Assembly (NCBI GenBank): GCA_031551135.1
Contig: JAVBOA010000036.1
Location: forward strand, 62,001-126,000
Direction of reading: 5' to 3'
Length of the DNA: 64,000 nt
Source: JAITVM01 sp031551135
Lineage (GTDB): Bacteria; Bacillota; Clostridia; Lachnospirales; JAITVM01
In this document: one piece after another, positions 7,701-16,894 of the stretch
Numbering within the stretch: position 1 is the stretch's first letter
Layout: each line of letters begins with the position of its first letter
Notes under the pieces: model-generated
Told to the model about the DNA's origin: nothing
What the model saw: the letters and a program-made list of their open reading frames with translations, nothing else
Database searches by the model: none
Program-made: the position numbers and the translations under genes

Positions 7701-7965
7701 CCATGCTAGCCGGGGAGGTAGCGGTTCCTTGTAGCTCGCAGTCCGCTATAGCGAGGGTGATGCTTGTCGGAGGCTCCTTTTTTGTGAGGTCTGACCCAAG
7801 TAAGTGGTGTTGACAATCTGGTCTTACGCAATGGTCCTTTGCGAACCGTGTCAGGTCCTGACGGAAGCAGCACTAAGCATTTGGTATCATGTGCCGTGAG
7901 GGTGCCGGATTTGAGCTAACTGCTCGGGTAACGCTCGGAAGAAAGTGTCGATGGCAAGCGCATGG
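7701..7965 (+). ncRNA. ffs: Large-type signal recognition particle RNA (with Alu domain)
   Basis: About 265 nt, matching the Bacillus-type SRP RNA. The 5' end has the Alu-domain sequence GCTAGCCGGGGAGGTAGCGG; the middle has AAGTAAGTGGTGTTGAC; the S-domain tetraloop region has GTCAGGTCCTGACGGAAGCA, the Ffh-binding signature; the 3' side has GAGCTAACTGCTCGGGTAAC. The termini CCATGC (7701-7706) and GCATGG (7960-7965) pair, which sets the boundaries. It directs membrane and secretory proteins to Ffh/FtsY. It lies directly before dnaX as in many Firmicutes. Confidence 0.96.
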
Positions 7966-8074
7966 ATTTTAAAATAAAAAAAGATTCAGTGGTTTTTAAC
8001 CATAAATTTTCGGTCATAATAATATTTAATTATTGTGACTTTTTTTGTATAATCAAATAAAAAGGGAGATCACT

Positions 8075-9640
8075 ATGTCTTATACAGCTTTATACAGAAA
8101 ACTAAGACCACGGATTTTTGAAGATGTAATCGGACAAAATCATATTATAAAAACTTTAAAAAACCAAATTCAGACAAATAGAGTTTCGCACGCTTATTTA
8201 TTTTGCGGAACGAGAGGCACGGGAAAAACTTCTACAGCAAAAATTTTCGCAAAGGCTATTAATTGCATGGATAATAAAAACGGCGAGCCTTGCGGAGAAT
8301 GCACTACTTGTAAAAATATTGGGCGGAATATAAATCTTATCGAAATCGATGCCGCAAGCAATAACGGCGTTGATAATATTCGGGATATCAGAGAAGAAGT
8401 AAAATATATGCCAACAGAAGGCAAATTTAAAGTTTATATTATAGATGAAGTGCATATGCTTTCTACAGGTGCATTCAACGCTTTGCTGAAAACTTTGGAA
8501 GAACCTCCGGCGCATGTTATTTTTATTTTGGCGACTACCGAAGTGCAGAAAATTCCGGCAACGATACTTTCGCGCTGTCAACGTTTTGATTTCAAAAGAA
8601 TTTCCATAAACGATATGGTTACGCAGATTAAAAAATATATGGCTGACGAAAATATTGAAGCAGACGAAAACGCTCTGCGTTATATCGCGCGCGTTTCGGA
8701 CGGTGCAATGCGTGATGCGCTTTCCATACTCGACCAATGCATTGCTTTTTATTTCGGTGAAAAAATTACTTTGGAAAAAGTTCAGGAAGTGCTCGGCTCG
8801 GTAGATAATAATGTTTTTTTTGAATTAACCGAAGCTATAATGAATTTTGACAGCCGGAGCTGTATAAAAATTATCGACGATATTATTTTAAACGGCAGAG
8901 ATATCAGTCAGTTTAATACAGAATTTATTGCGCATTTGCGGAATCTGCTTGTTGTTAAATCGCTTTCCGATGTAAAAGCGCTGGATATGTCAATCGAAAA
9001 TTACGAAAGCATGAAAGTCCTAGCCGATAAAATTCAGCCTAACAATTTAATTCATTATATAAATATTCTTTCGGCGGCACAATCACAAATGAGATTCGCT
9101 TCGAATCCTCGGATAGTCTTTGAAATCGCCAGCATAAAATTATGCAATCCGGAGGTCGAACAAAACTTGCCGCCCGAAGAAGCGATTTTGCAACGCATTA
9201 GAAAAATAGAAAATAAAATCCAGTCGGGTAATTTTACGCAAAAAACAGCGGAGAAAATCGAAGAAGTAAAAGAAAATATCCCTGTTGTTAAAGAAAAAGC
9301 TGTACCCGAAGATATAAAAAATATGATTTCGGATTATCAAAAATTTTTGGATTCAATTGTAAGTGACAATATTCTTTTGAGAGAACAACTGAAATTATGC
9401 GAGACAAATTATATTGACGGCGACGTTCTCTATATTGTTTATGATATCGACAATGACGGATATTTTGAAAAAGAGAAAAAGAACTTGAAGCCTTTGTTGG
9501 AAGAATATTTTAACAGAGAAATAAATTTAAAGCTGATTAGGCGAGATAAATTTGATGAAATGCATAAACGTGCGTTTGGATATACTGAAGAAAAAAATGA
9601 TGCACTGTCTGAAATAAAAAATAAATTAAATTTGAATTAA
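8075..9640 (+). CDS. dnaX: DNA polymerase III subunit gamma/tau
   Basis: The clamp-loader ATPase of the replicase. The 521-residue protein begins MSYTALYRKLRPRIFEDVIG; Walker A GTRGTGKT is at residues 45-52, a zinc module C-x(8)-C-x(2)-C-x(2)-C follows near 64-79, Walker B is IIDEVHML, and sensor/arginine-finger SRCQRFDF comes after. A short tau-like tail runs from about residue 380 to the end. The start at 8075 follows AAAGGGAG; a TATAAT at 8048-8053 may be its own promoter. No programmed frameshift site for a gamma form was recognised. Followed by ebfC, 77 nt downstream. Confidence 0.96.
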   Translation: MSYTALYRKLRPRIFEDVIGQNHIIKTLKNQIQTNRVSHAYLFCGTRGTGKTSTAKIFAKAINCMDNKNGEPCGECTTCKNIGRNINLIEIDAASNNGVDNIRDIREEVKYMPTEGKFKVYIIDEVHMLSTGAFNALLKTLEEPPAHVIFILATTEVQKIPATILSRCQRFDFKRISINDMVTQIKKYMADENIEADENALRYIARVSDGAMRDALSILDQCIAFYFGEKITLEKVQEVLGSVDNNVFFELTEAIMNFDSRSCIKIIDDIILNGRDISQFNTEFIAHLRNLLVVKSLSDVKALDMSIENYESMKVLADKIQPNNLIHYINILSAAQSQMRFASNPRIVFEIASIKLCNPEVEQNLPPEEAILQRIRKIENKIQSGNFTQKTAEKIEEVKENIPVVKEKAVPEDIKNMISDYQKFLDSIVSDNILLREQLKLCETNYIDGDVLYIVYDIDNDGYFEKEKKNLKPLLEEYFNREINLKLIRRDKFDEMHKRAFGYTEEKNDALSEIKNKLNLN

Positions 9641-9717
9641 GTATAGTATTTATTTTGATTTATTGATTTAAATCTGATATATTATTGATATTAGGGAATT
9701 AATTAGGAGGAATAAGA

Positions 9718-10059
9718 ATGGCAAAAAATTATGGCGGTTTAGGCGGCGGTATGAATATGAACGCGCTTATGAAACAGGCGCAAAAAATGCAGAAGCAAAT
9801 GGAAGAGGCGCAAGCCGATTTGGCAAATAAAACTTTGGAAATAACATCCGGCGGCGGCGCTGTGAAAATTACAATCTCCGGCTCTAAAGAGATAAAAGCG
9901 ATTAGTATCGATAAAGACGTTGTTGACCCTGATGATGTTGAAATGCTTCAGGACCTTATGCTTACGGCGGTAAACGAGGCAATCAGGCAAGCGGAAGAAA
10001 TGTATACTTCCCAAATGGGTAAGATTACAGGCGGAATCGGTTTGCCGGGAATGATGTAA
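9718..10059 (+). CDS. ebfC: YbaB/EbfC family nucleoid-associated protein
   Basis: A 113-residue DNA-binding protein of the YbaB/EbfC family. The N-terminus is glycine/methionine rich (GGLGGGMNMNALMKQAQKMQ), then an amphipathic helix of KQMEEAQADLANK and the family strand ITSGGGAVKITISGSKEIKA, ending GKITGGIGLPGMM. Members form dimers that coat or bend DNA. AGGAGGAATAAGA before the ATG is a strong binding site. Usually dnaX-ebfC is followed by recR; recR is not here. The stop TAA is directly followed by TACTATTTC, the end sequence of repeat family 1. Confidence 0.95.
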   Translation: MAKNYGGLGGGMNMNALMKQAQKMQKQMEEAQADLANKTLEITSGGGAVKITISGSKEIKAISIDKDVVDPDDVEMLQDLMLTAVNEAIRQAEEMYTSQMGKITGGIGLPGMM

Positions 10060-10069
10060 TACTATTTCG

Positions 10070-10106
10070 AGAGTGTATTCTTTTAAACAGATACACTCTT
10101 AATTAT
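10070..10106 (+). terminator. Weak terminator after ebfC
   Basis: AGAGTGTAT at 10070-10078 pairs with ATACACTCT at 10091-10099, followed by TTAATTATTTT. The stem is good but the T tract is interrupted. Confidence 0.55.
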
Positions 10107-10128
10107 TTTAAAAAACAAGAGGTGTATT

Positions 10129-10746
10129 ATGAAATACGGCCTAAATGATTTATCTTTGCTCGAAATAAAGACGAAATACGGAAAAACCGTTGGCGGCTCT
10201 CAGCTTTGGTATGATACAAGAATTCAGAAAATGTCGGGCTGCGGTCCGGTTGCGGCCTGCAATATTATATATTATCTTTCCCGTTCACGTCCGGAAATGC
10301 AAGCTTTTTTCGGGCTTAAATCTTTTGATAAAGAGCAATTCAAAGGATTGATGGAAGAAATGTACAAGCATATGACCCCGGGAATGCTCGGCATAAATAC
10401 TTCCCGATTATTCGCAGACGGATTTTTAGGATATATTTTGTCTCATGGATATTCTTTGGATGCCAATGTTTTGGACATTCCGGTAAAACCATTGCGCAAG
10501 CTGAAATCCGAGCGAATACTCGAATTTATTGTAAACGCTTTGCAGAACGACATTCCATGCGCTTTTTTAAATCTCTCGAACGGAAAAGTGCACAATCTCG
10601 ACGGATGGCATTGGGTGACGATTATTTCTCTGGAAAAAGAAACTATGATTGCGCAGGTCAGCGACCACGGCAGAATTATAGATATAAACCTCGGCGAATG
10701 GCTGGAATCCGCCTTTTTGGGCGGAGCTTTCGTGTATTTTTCGTGA
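10129..10746 (+). CDS. C39-like cysteine peptidase fold protein
   Basis: A 205-residue protein without signal peptide or membrane segment. SGCGPVAACNIIYYL around Cys38 and LDGWHWVTIISL with a histidine near residue 163 are the Cys and His elements of the papain-like peptidase C39 family, and VSDHGRIIDI could supply the Asp. Substrate is unknown. AAGAGGTGTATT precedes the ATG. It takes the place usually held by recR downstream of ebfC, and converges on the next gene, the two stops being about 10 nt apart. Family level assignment only. Confidence 0.6.
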   Translation: MKYGLNDLSLLEIKTKYGKTVGGSQLWYDTRIQKMSGCGPVAACNIIYYLSRSRPEMQAFFGLKSFDKEQFKGLMEEMYKHMTPGMLGINTSRLFADGFLGYILSHGYSLDANVLDIPVKPLRKLKSERILEFIVNALQNDIPCAFLNLSNGKVHNLDGWHWVTIISLEKETMIAQVSDHGRIIDINLGEWLESAFLGGAFVYFS

Positions 10747-10755
10747 GTATAAAAA

Positions 10756-11340
10756 TCAGCCATTCATTTTTTTATAATAATCCTCTAAAGCATCAAAATC
10801 AGCTAAAGTATCGATATCTTTAAAATAAATACTATCTTCAAAATCCAAAAAGACCGAATTATATTTTTCGATTAAATTCCGTGCGCCGACATCGCCGGAA
10901 AGTTTTAAAATTTCATCTCGTAGATAATTCGGAAAAATCACGGGATTTTTTTTATTTCCGTTTACTTTAGGTACAATTATTTTTGATTTGTCCTTTTCAA
11001 ATTCCGAAATGCATTTTTTTATAATCGATTCGTCTAAAAACGGCATGTCGCCCATGAAAAACATATAATCGCTTTTTTGGTCGGCGTTTCGAACTCCGGC
11101 TTTTATGGATTCGCTTTGACCAAGATGCGCCTTTTCGTTAAAAACTTTTGTAATATCATATTGTTTCGAGATTTCGTAAATATCCGGATTTGAATACACA
11201 AGGATTATTTCATCAAAATTTATTTTCAGAATATTTTCGATAGAATAACGAATTATTTCCTTTGTGCCTAATTTTTTCAAAAGTTTGTTTTCGCCCATTC
11301 TACGGCTGAAACCCGATGCGGGTATTATCGCTGTCAACAT
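10756..11340 (-). CDS. MobA-like NTP transferase (MocA-type)
   Basis: A 194-residue nucleotidyltransferase. The N-terminal loop IPASGFSRRMGENKLLKKLG is the NTP-binding G-x-x-x-R-M-G-x-x-K motif, and FMGDMPFLDESII carries the metal-binding Asp (GDMPF). The family includes MocA and MobA, which attach CMP or GMP to molybdopterin. Relatives of this type often occur with selenium-dependent molybdenum hydroxylase genes, which fits the selD-yedF operon 9 kb away, but no hydroxylase is in view. The start at 11340 has only a modest GGTGAAAG binding site. It is monocistronic and divergent from the radical SAM gene. Substrate is inferred. Confidence 0.75.
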   Translation of the reverse strand: MLTAIIPASGFSRRMGENKLLKKLGTKEIIRYSIENILKINFDEIILVYSNPDIYEISKQYDITKVFNEKAHLGQSESIKAGVRNADQKSDYMFFMGDMPFLDESIIKKCISEFEKDKSKIIVPKVNGNKKNPVIFPNYLRDEILKLSGDVGARNLIEKYNSVFLDFEDSIYFKDIDTLADFDALEDYYKKMNG

Positions 11341-11498
11341 AAAACTTTCACCATTCCCCGAAATTCAATTTTGTTTTGCAAATATCATAAATTTAGTTTA
11401 TCATATTTAATAAATATATGGTTTGCTTTTTTGTACATAAAATTTTGAAAGATTGAACCGTATTCTTTTTATAATGCTTTGATTTCTTGGAGGAAATT

Positions 11499-13319
11499 AT
11501 GTTTGATGACGAAATGCTTTTGCAAGTTCTGAAACCGGCTCGATATATCGGTAACGAAATAAATATGATTGAAAAAAATCCTGCGGAGGTTGATATTCGG
11601 TTTGCGTTCGCGTTTCCGGATGTTTACGAAGTCGGGATGAGCCATTTGGGTTTGCAGATTTTATATAATTTTATGAATCAGCGTGAAGATACTTATTGTG
11701 AGCGGGTTTTTATGCCGTGGGTCGATATGCTGAAAATAATGAAAGAAAAAGATTATCCGCTTTTTGCGCTGGAAACTCTTGAACCTATTAAGGATTTTGA
11801 TTTTTTGGGCTTTACGCTTCAATACGAAATGAGTTATACAAATATTATCGCAATGTTGGATTTGGCAAAAATCCCGTATTTCAGCAAAGACCGCGGCGAA
11901 AATTTTCCGATAATCTGCGCCGGCGGCCCATGCGCCTACAATTCCGAGCCGCTTGCAGAAATTGTTGATTTTTTCTATATCGGCGAAGCCGAAGTGAATT
12001 TAAACCAAATTTTGGATATTTATAAAAATTGTGCATCAAAAAATGAATTTCTGGAGAAAATTTTGGATGTAGACGGAGTTTACGTTCCGAAATTCTATGC
12101 GCCGAAATATTCTGAAAAATCCGAAATAATCGCTTTTGAAAAGCTTAATGAAAATGCGAAACTTCCTATACAAAGAGTGGCTTTGAAGGATATCGACGAA
12201 GCTTTTTTTCCAAAAAAACAACTCGTGCCGATTATCGAAACAGTTCATGACCGTGTTACTTTGGAGGTTTTTCGAGGCTGTATCAGAGGATGCAGATTTT
12301 GCCAAGCCGGTTATACTTATCGTCCGCAAAGAGAAAAAAAATCCGCAACACTTTTGGAACAGGCTGATTGTTTGCTGAAAAATTCCGGTCATGAAGAAAT
12401 TTCGCTTGTTTCGCTTTCGACGGGAGATTATTCCGAATTCAAAGAGCTGACCGACGGACTTTTGAAATACAAAGAAAAGCAAATCAATATTTCTTTGCCG
12501 TCACTCAGAATCGACGCATTTTCATTGGATTTAATGGAAAAAATACAGGAAGTGCGTAAATCGGGGCTGACTTTTGCGCCGGAAGCAGGAACGCAAAGAC
12601 TTCGTGATGTTATAAATAAAAATATTTCGGAAGAAGAAATTTTGGACGGCTGTAAATTGGCTTTTTCGGGCGGCTTTAACCGTGTGAAATTATATTTCAT
12701 GATTGGACTCCCGACCGAGACCGACGAGGATATTATCGCAATCGCCGAGCTTGCAAAAAAAATTGTGGACAAGTTTTACGAATTGCCGCCGGAAAAACGC
12801 AAAGGCGGAATTAATGTTGTTATTTCAACTTCATGTTTTGTGCCGAAACCGTTTACTCCTTTTCAATTTTTTCCGCAAAATGAAATGTCCGAATTTATGC
12901 GCAAACAAAGATTGCTAAAAGAAAATATTAAAAGCAAATCTATTAAATATAATTATCATGATTCGAAATTAAGCTTTTTGGAAGCTGTTTTTGCGAAAGG
13001 CGACAGAAGACTTGCTGACGTAATTATAAAGGCTTACGAAAACGGCGCAATTTACGACGCTTGGACAGAGCATTTTAATTATCACGCATGGGAAAAAGCT
13101 TTTGCGGAATGCGGCATTGACCCGAAATTCTATGCATATAGAGAATTTGATTATTCCGAAATTTTGCCGTGGGAGCATATTGCCGTCGGCGTTGACAAAA
13201 AATTCTTTATTGATGAATATGAAAAGGCTTTAAAAATTCAAACAACAGCCAATTGCAGAGAATCATGCTCTTTATGCGGCGCACATAAATTTAATGCAGG
13301 TGTATGCTATGAAAAATAA
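11499..13319 (+). CDS. TIGR03960-type radical SAM protein with B12-binding-like N-domain
   Basis: A 606-residue radical SAM protein. Residues about 1-200 resemble the B12-binding-type domain (FPDVYEVGMSHLGLQILYNF, then GGPCAYNSEPLAEIVDFFYI and GEAE). The radical SAM cluster motif C-x3-C-x2-C is CIRGCRFC near residue 260. Later motifs FAPEAGTQRLRDVINK and KLYFMIGLPTETDED are family hallmarks. Function is unproven; the family is fused to or precedes DUF2344 and lies beside RNase G across Firmicutes. The start at 11499 follows TTGGAGGAAATT. It overlaps the next gene by 11 nt. Confidence 0.92.
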   Translation: MFDDEMLLQVLKPARYIGNEINMIEKNPAEVDIRFAFAFPDVYEVGMSHLGLQILYNFMNQREDTYCERVFMPWVDMLKIMKEKDYPLFALETLEPIKDFDFLGFTLQYEMSYTNIIAMLDLAKIPYFSKDRGENFPIICAGGPCAYNSEPLAEIVDFFYIGEAEVNLNQILDIYKNCASKNEFLEKILDVDGVYVPKFYAPKYSEKSEIIAFEKLNENAKLPIQRVALKDIDEAFFPKKQLVPIIETVHDRVTLEVFRGCIRGCRFCQAGYTYRPQREKKSATLLEQADCLLKNSGHEEISLVSLSTGDYSEFKELTDGLLKYKEKQINISLPSLRIDAFSLDLMEKIQEVRKSGLTFAPEAGTQRLRDVINKNISEEEILDGCKLAFSGGFNRVKLYFMIGLPTETDEDIIAIAELAKKIVDKFYELPPEKRKGGINVVISTSCFVPKPFTPFQFFPQNEMSEFMRKQRLLKENIKSKSIKYNYHDSKLSFLEAVFAKGDRRLADVIIKAYENGAIYDAWTEHFNYHAWEKAFAECGIDPKFYAYREFDYSEILPWEHIAVGVDKKFFIDEYEKALKIQTTANCRESCSLCGAHKFNAGVCYEK

Positions 13320-13965
13320 TTATAGATTGAAATTCTCTAAACTAAACAGAATGATTTTTATCGGACATTTGGATTTATTGAAACTTTTTCAAAAAACTTT
13401 TCGCAAAGCAAATATTCCGGTTGCGTATTCAAAAGGTTTTAATCCGCATCAAATTATGTCTTTTGCAAACCCTCTGCCGCTTGGTTTTAAATCGATTGCC
13501 GAGTATTTGGATGTGGAATTGACAGAAGAAATTGATTTCGAATATTTTAAAAAAATAATGAACGAAAATCTCCCAAGAGGCTTGTGTATTTTGGATATAA
13601 AAAAATCTACGCTGAACGCTTCTTCGGTGCTCGAAGCCGCCGAATATGAAGTGGAGTTTAAGACGGAAATAAATGCAGATGTTTTGGGAATTATGAATAA
13701 GAAAGAAATTTTTGTGGACAAAAAAACTAAATCCGGCGTAAAATCAGTGGATATCCGCCCGGATATATTTGAGATCACTGCGGACGAAAACCGAAAAATA
13801 AAAATACTGATTTCTACGGGAAGCCATCGGAATTTGAAACCCGAAACTCTGGTTGAATATATTTGTTCACTTTTGGAAATCGAGTACAATAAATTTGATT
13901 ACAAATATTTGAGGCGCGAAATGTATACAAAAATAAACAATGAATTTGTAAATCTAAATACGTAA
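13309..13965 (+). CDS. DUF2344 (TIGR03936) protein
   Basis: A 218-residue protein beginning MKNNYRLKFSKLNRMIFIGH and continuing LDLLKLFQKTFRKANIPVAYSKGFNPHQIMSFANPLPLG, the strongly conserved start of DUF2344. In many genomes it is fused to the preceding radical SAM protein; here the two are separate and overlap by 11 nt (AGGTG before the ATG inside the previous gene), so translation is coupled. Role unknown, presumed to work with the radical SAM enzyme, possibly in tRNA or ribosome maturation given the rng neighbour. Confidence 0.9.
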   Translation: MKNNYRLKFSKLNRMIFIGHLDLLKLFQKTFRKANIPVAYSKGFNPHQIMSFANPLPLGFKSIAEYLDVELTEEIDFEYFKKIMNENLPRGLCILDIKKSTLNASSVLEAAEYEVEFKTEINADVLGIMNKKEIFVDKKTKSGVKSVDIRPDIFEITADENRKIKILISTGSHRNLKPETLVEYICSLLEIEYNKFDYKYLRREMYTKINNEFVNLNT

Positions 13966-13977
13966 GGGGCTATTTTG

Positions 13978-15432
13978 ATGAAAAGAATGTTGATTGACTT
14001 TTCGGATAGTATGGTGAGAACAGCGATAACCGAGGAATCTTTTTTAAAAGAACTGATTATTGACAGCAAAGAGAATAAATCTACAATTTCAAATATATAT
14101 CTTGGGGTCGTTAAAAAAATTCTGCCGAGTCAATTTGTGTTCTTAGATATCGGCCAAGATAAAAACGCTTTTTTGCAATTGAATGATTTTAAAGAAAGTC
14201 ATTTATATACAGAAGACGAAAACGGCGTAAAGCGGATAAATCTTAAGCAAGGTCAAGAACTTTTGGTACAGGTAATTAAAGATTCCAGCGGTACAAAAGG
14301 CGCGTGTGTTACGAGCCAGCTTTCGTTTGCCGGAAATTATATGGTGCTTTTGACTAACGCAAGCGGAATGGAAGTCGGAATTTCGAAAAAAATCGCTGAC
14401 CAAAACGAGCGCAGCCGCCTTAAAGAAATTATTTTGAAATATTTGCCGAAAAATTTTATGGTGATTTTGCGCACAAGATGCGAAAAAAAATCCGAGAAAG
14501 AATTGTCAAATGAATTATTCGTTCTTCTTGAACAATACGAAGCGACTTTGGAAAAAGCAAAATATATAAAAGGGGCTTTGCCTGTTTTTAAAGATAATTT
14601 TATTGCAGAAAAGGCGATAAAAGAGCTTTTTAAGGAAGATATCGACGAGATTGTTATAAATAATGAGGAAGAATATTTAAATGTTTTGAATGTGGTTCAA
14701 AGTCTGTCAAATAAACATAGCAACTGTGTTAAAATACATAATGAAGACAATTTGATTTTTGACCATTATAATTTGGAAACAGGAATCGAAAAGCTTCTGC
14801 ATAAAAAAGTATGGCTGAAATCCGGCGGATTTTTGACAATAGAGCAGACCGAAGCCTGCGTTGTAATAGACGTAAACACCGGAAAATTCGAAGGTAAGCG
14901 CTCACATTCGGATACGGTTTTGAAAACGAATATCGAGGCGATGTATGAAACTTGCCATCAAATCCGCCTGCGGAATCTTTCGGGAATGATTATTATTGAT
15001 TTTATCGATATGAAATCGCAGGAAGAACGTGAAAATTTATTGCAAATTATGATGGACGAACTTAAACGTGACCGAATTTCCACAACAATTTTCGGAATGA
15101 CAAAATTGGGACTTGTTCAATTGACACGCAAAAAAACCCGTGAGCCGATAGGCCGAATTTTGCAAAAGGAATGTAAATGCTGTACCGGCACGGGAAAAGT
15201 GCAGAGTGAAGTTTATATTGCGGACAGGATTTATAAATTGATTCATAATATTTTTTCGAATACCAATTACAATAAGCTCACGATTCGGGCGAACAAAAGT
15301 ATCCTGACGTATTTCACCGCCGAATCAAATTACATTAATAATATCCAAAAGAAATTTGATAAAATTATCAAATTTGACCCTTTGGAAACCGGACGGCTGG
15401 AGTATTTCGAAATAGAGAAGGAAAAAATCTAG
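13978..15432 (+). CDS. rng: Ribonuclease G/E
   Basis: Endoribonuclease of the RNase E/G family (484 residues), acting in rRNA processing and mRNA decay. Residues 1-120 hold the S1 domain (ISNIYLGVVKKILPSQFVFL then DIGQDKNAFLQL). The catalytic DNase-I-like part has VVIDVNTGKFEGKR (with the metal-binding Asp), then SGMIIIDFIDMKSQEERENL with the second Asp, and the zinc-link CKCCTGTGKV near residue 400. TREPIGRILQ is typical. AAGGGGC lies before the ATG; a TTG one codon earlier is also possible. In relatives the next genes are rplU-rpmA; here they are DJ-1 and a radical SAM gene. Confidence 0.95.
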   Translation: MKRMLIDFSDSMVRTAITEESFLKELIIDSKENKSTISNIYLGVVKKILPSQFVFLDIGQDKNAFLQLNDFKESHLYTEDENGVKRINLKQGQELLVQVIKDSSGTKGACVTSQLSFAGNYMVLLTNASGMEVGISKKIADQNERSRLKEIILKYLPKNFMVILRTRCEKKSEKELSNELFVLLEQYEATLEKAKYIKGALPVFKDNFIAEKAIKELFKEDIDEIVINNEEEYLNVLNVVQSLSNKHSNCVKIHNEDNLIFDHYNLETGIEKLLHKKVWLKSGGFLTIEQTEACVVIDVNTGKFEGKRSHSDTVLKTNIEAMYETCHQIRLRNLSGMIIIDFIDMKSQEERENLLQIMMDELKRDRISTTIFGMTKLGLVQLTRKKTREPIGRILQKECKCCTGTGKVQSEVYIADRIYKLIHNIFSNTNYNKLTIRANKSILTYFTAESNYINNIQKKFDKIIKFDPLETGRLEYFEIEKEKI

Positions 15433-15442
15433 GAGGGATAAT

Positions 15443-15973
15443 ATGGTATATTTGTTTTTAGCAGATGGATTTGAAGACGTAGAGGCTGTTGCAACTATTG
15501 ATTTATTGAGGCGTGCGGATATTGAGGTAAAATCGGTGTCAATTTCCGATTCAAAAAAAATTACTTCGGCGCATGGTATCGAAATAACGGCGGATTTATT
15601 TTTCGACGAAATTACTGAAGCGGAAATGCTTATTTTGCCGGGCGGAGCCGGACATGTAAAGTTGGCGGCGCATGAAAAACTTAATGGGCTTTTGAAAAAA
15701 TACAATGCGGAAAATAAATATATTGCCGCAATTTGCGCTTCGCCGTCCGTGCTTGGAAATCTCGGCATTTTGAACGGCAAAAAAGCCGTATGTTATCCGG
15801 GATTTGAAGAAAAACTGCTTGGGGCAGAGGTTTTGTATGAGCCTGTTATAAAAGACGGAAATATTATTACAAGCCGCGGGCCGTCGACCGCATTTTTGTT
15901 CGCCTTGGAAATAATCAAGGCTCTGAAAGGCGAAAGGGTTTCCGAACAGATAAGCTCTGATATTTTATTATGA
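15443..15973 (+). CDS. DJ-1/PfpI family protein
   Basis: A 176-residue DJ-1/ThiJ superfamily protein. It starts MVYLFLADGFEDVEAVATID, with the conserved Glu17-equivalent in the GFEDVEA turn, has MLILPGGAGHVKL in the middle, and the nucleophile elbow AAICASPSVLGNLGIL with the reactive Cys near 98, followed by the ITSRGPSTAFLFALEII end of the DJ-1 fold. Members act as chaperones, deglycases or stress proteins; which applies cannot be told. AGGAGGGATAAT precedes the ATG. It is 10 nt after rng and 1 nt before the next start, so it is in the same transcript. Confidence 0.93.
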   Translation: MVYLFLADGFEDVEAVATIDLLRRADIEVKSVSISDSKKITSAHGIEITADLFFDEITEAEMLILPGGAGHVKLAAHEKLNGLLKKYNAENKYIAAICASPSVLGNLGILNGKKAVCYPGFEEKLLGAEVLYEPVIKDGNIITSRGPSTAFLFALEIIKALKGERVSEQISSDILL

Positions 15974-15974
15974 T

Positions 15975-16859
15975 ATGGAATATATTCAGGCAAAAAATAT
16001 TGTTATAAAAACAAAAACTCCGTATTGGTTCGGAACGGATTATACAATGAATATTTACCGCGGCTGTTCGCATGGCTGTATATATTGCGACAGCCGCAGT
16101 GATTGCTATAAGGTATCTGAATTTGATAAAATACGAGCGAAAGAAGATGCGCTTAAAATAATTCGGAATGATATCGCACACAAAATAAAAAAAGGCGTTA
16201 TTGCAACGGGTTCGATGAGCGATCCGTATAATCCTTTTGAAAAGGAATTGAATTTAACAAGAAACGCTTTGGAAATTGTTTCGGCTTCGGGTTTTGGAAT
16301 TTCGATTGCCACAAAATCCGCACTGATTACAAGAGATATCGATATTTTATCCGAAATAAAAGTGCATTCGCCGGTTATCATGAAAATAACAATAACCTGC
16401 TTGGAGGACGAATTGGGCAAAATAATTGAGCCTAATGCGTCTTTATCATCGGAAAGATTTGGAGCCTTAAAAAAACTTTCGGATAATAAAATCTATGCCG
16501 GAGTTTTGTTGATGCCGATTTTGCCTTTTATAAATGACAACGAAAAGAATATAATCGGGATTGTGCGCAGAGCCAAAGAATGCGGCGCGCGGTTTATTTA
16601 TCCGTTTATGGGGCTGACTTTGCGTGACGGTCAGCGAGAGTATTTTTACGAAAAAATAAATTTGCATTTTAACGGTCTTGCTCAGAAATATATCGCAAAA
16701 TACGGAAATATTTACAGGGCGGATTCGCCGAACTCTGCTAAATTATACAGAATTTTCAAAGAGGAATGTGACAAATACGGAATATTATATAATATGAAAG
16801 ATATAATCCGCTCGTACAAGCGTAGCTATGAAAGCACTCAACTTAGCTTTTTTGATTAA
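15975..16859 (+). CDS. SPL-family radical SAM protein
   Basis: A 294-residue radical SAM protein of the spore photoproduct lyase-like group. The N-terminal NIYRGCSHGCIYCDSRSDCY contains the C-x3-C-x2-C iron-sulfur motif, and ATGSMSDPYNPFEKELNLTR plus LEIVSASGFGISIATKSALI are hallmark sequences of this family. It is shorter than true spore photoproduct lyase and probably is not the DNA repair enzyme itself; the reaction is unknown. Only 1 nt separates it from the DJ-1 stop. It ends the rightward unit that began with the TIGR03960 gene. Confidence 0.88.
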   Translation: MEYIQAKNIVIKTKTPYWFGTDYTMNIYRGCSHGCIYCDSRSDCYKVSEFDKIRAKEDALKIIRNDIAHKIKKGVIATGSMSDPYNPFEKELNLTRNALEIVSASGFGISIATKSALITRDIDILSEIKVHSPVIMKITITCLEDELGKIIEPNASLSSERFGALKKLSDNKIYAGVLLMPILPFINDNEKNIIGIVRRAKECGARFIYPFMGLTLRDGQREYFYEKINLHFNGLAQKYIAKYGNIYRADSPNSAKLYRIFKEECDKYGILYNMKDIIRSYKRSYESTQLSFFD

Positions 16860-16860
16860 T

Positions 16861-16893
16861 AAAAGACCTTGGAATGAACGCCCAAAGTCTTTT
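16861..16893. terminator. Bidirectional terminator
   Basis: AAAAGACCTTGG at 16861-16872 pairs with CCAAAGTCTTTT at 16882-16893 (one mismatch), between convergent genes. Confidence 0.7.
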
Positions 16894-16894
16894 A

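Noticed and set aside
15975..16859. True spore photoproduct lyase
   Set aside because: It is shorter than SplB, and its neighbours are unrelated to sporulation; only the family-level call is supported.
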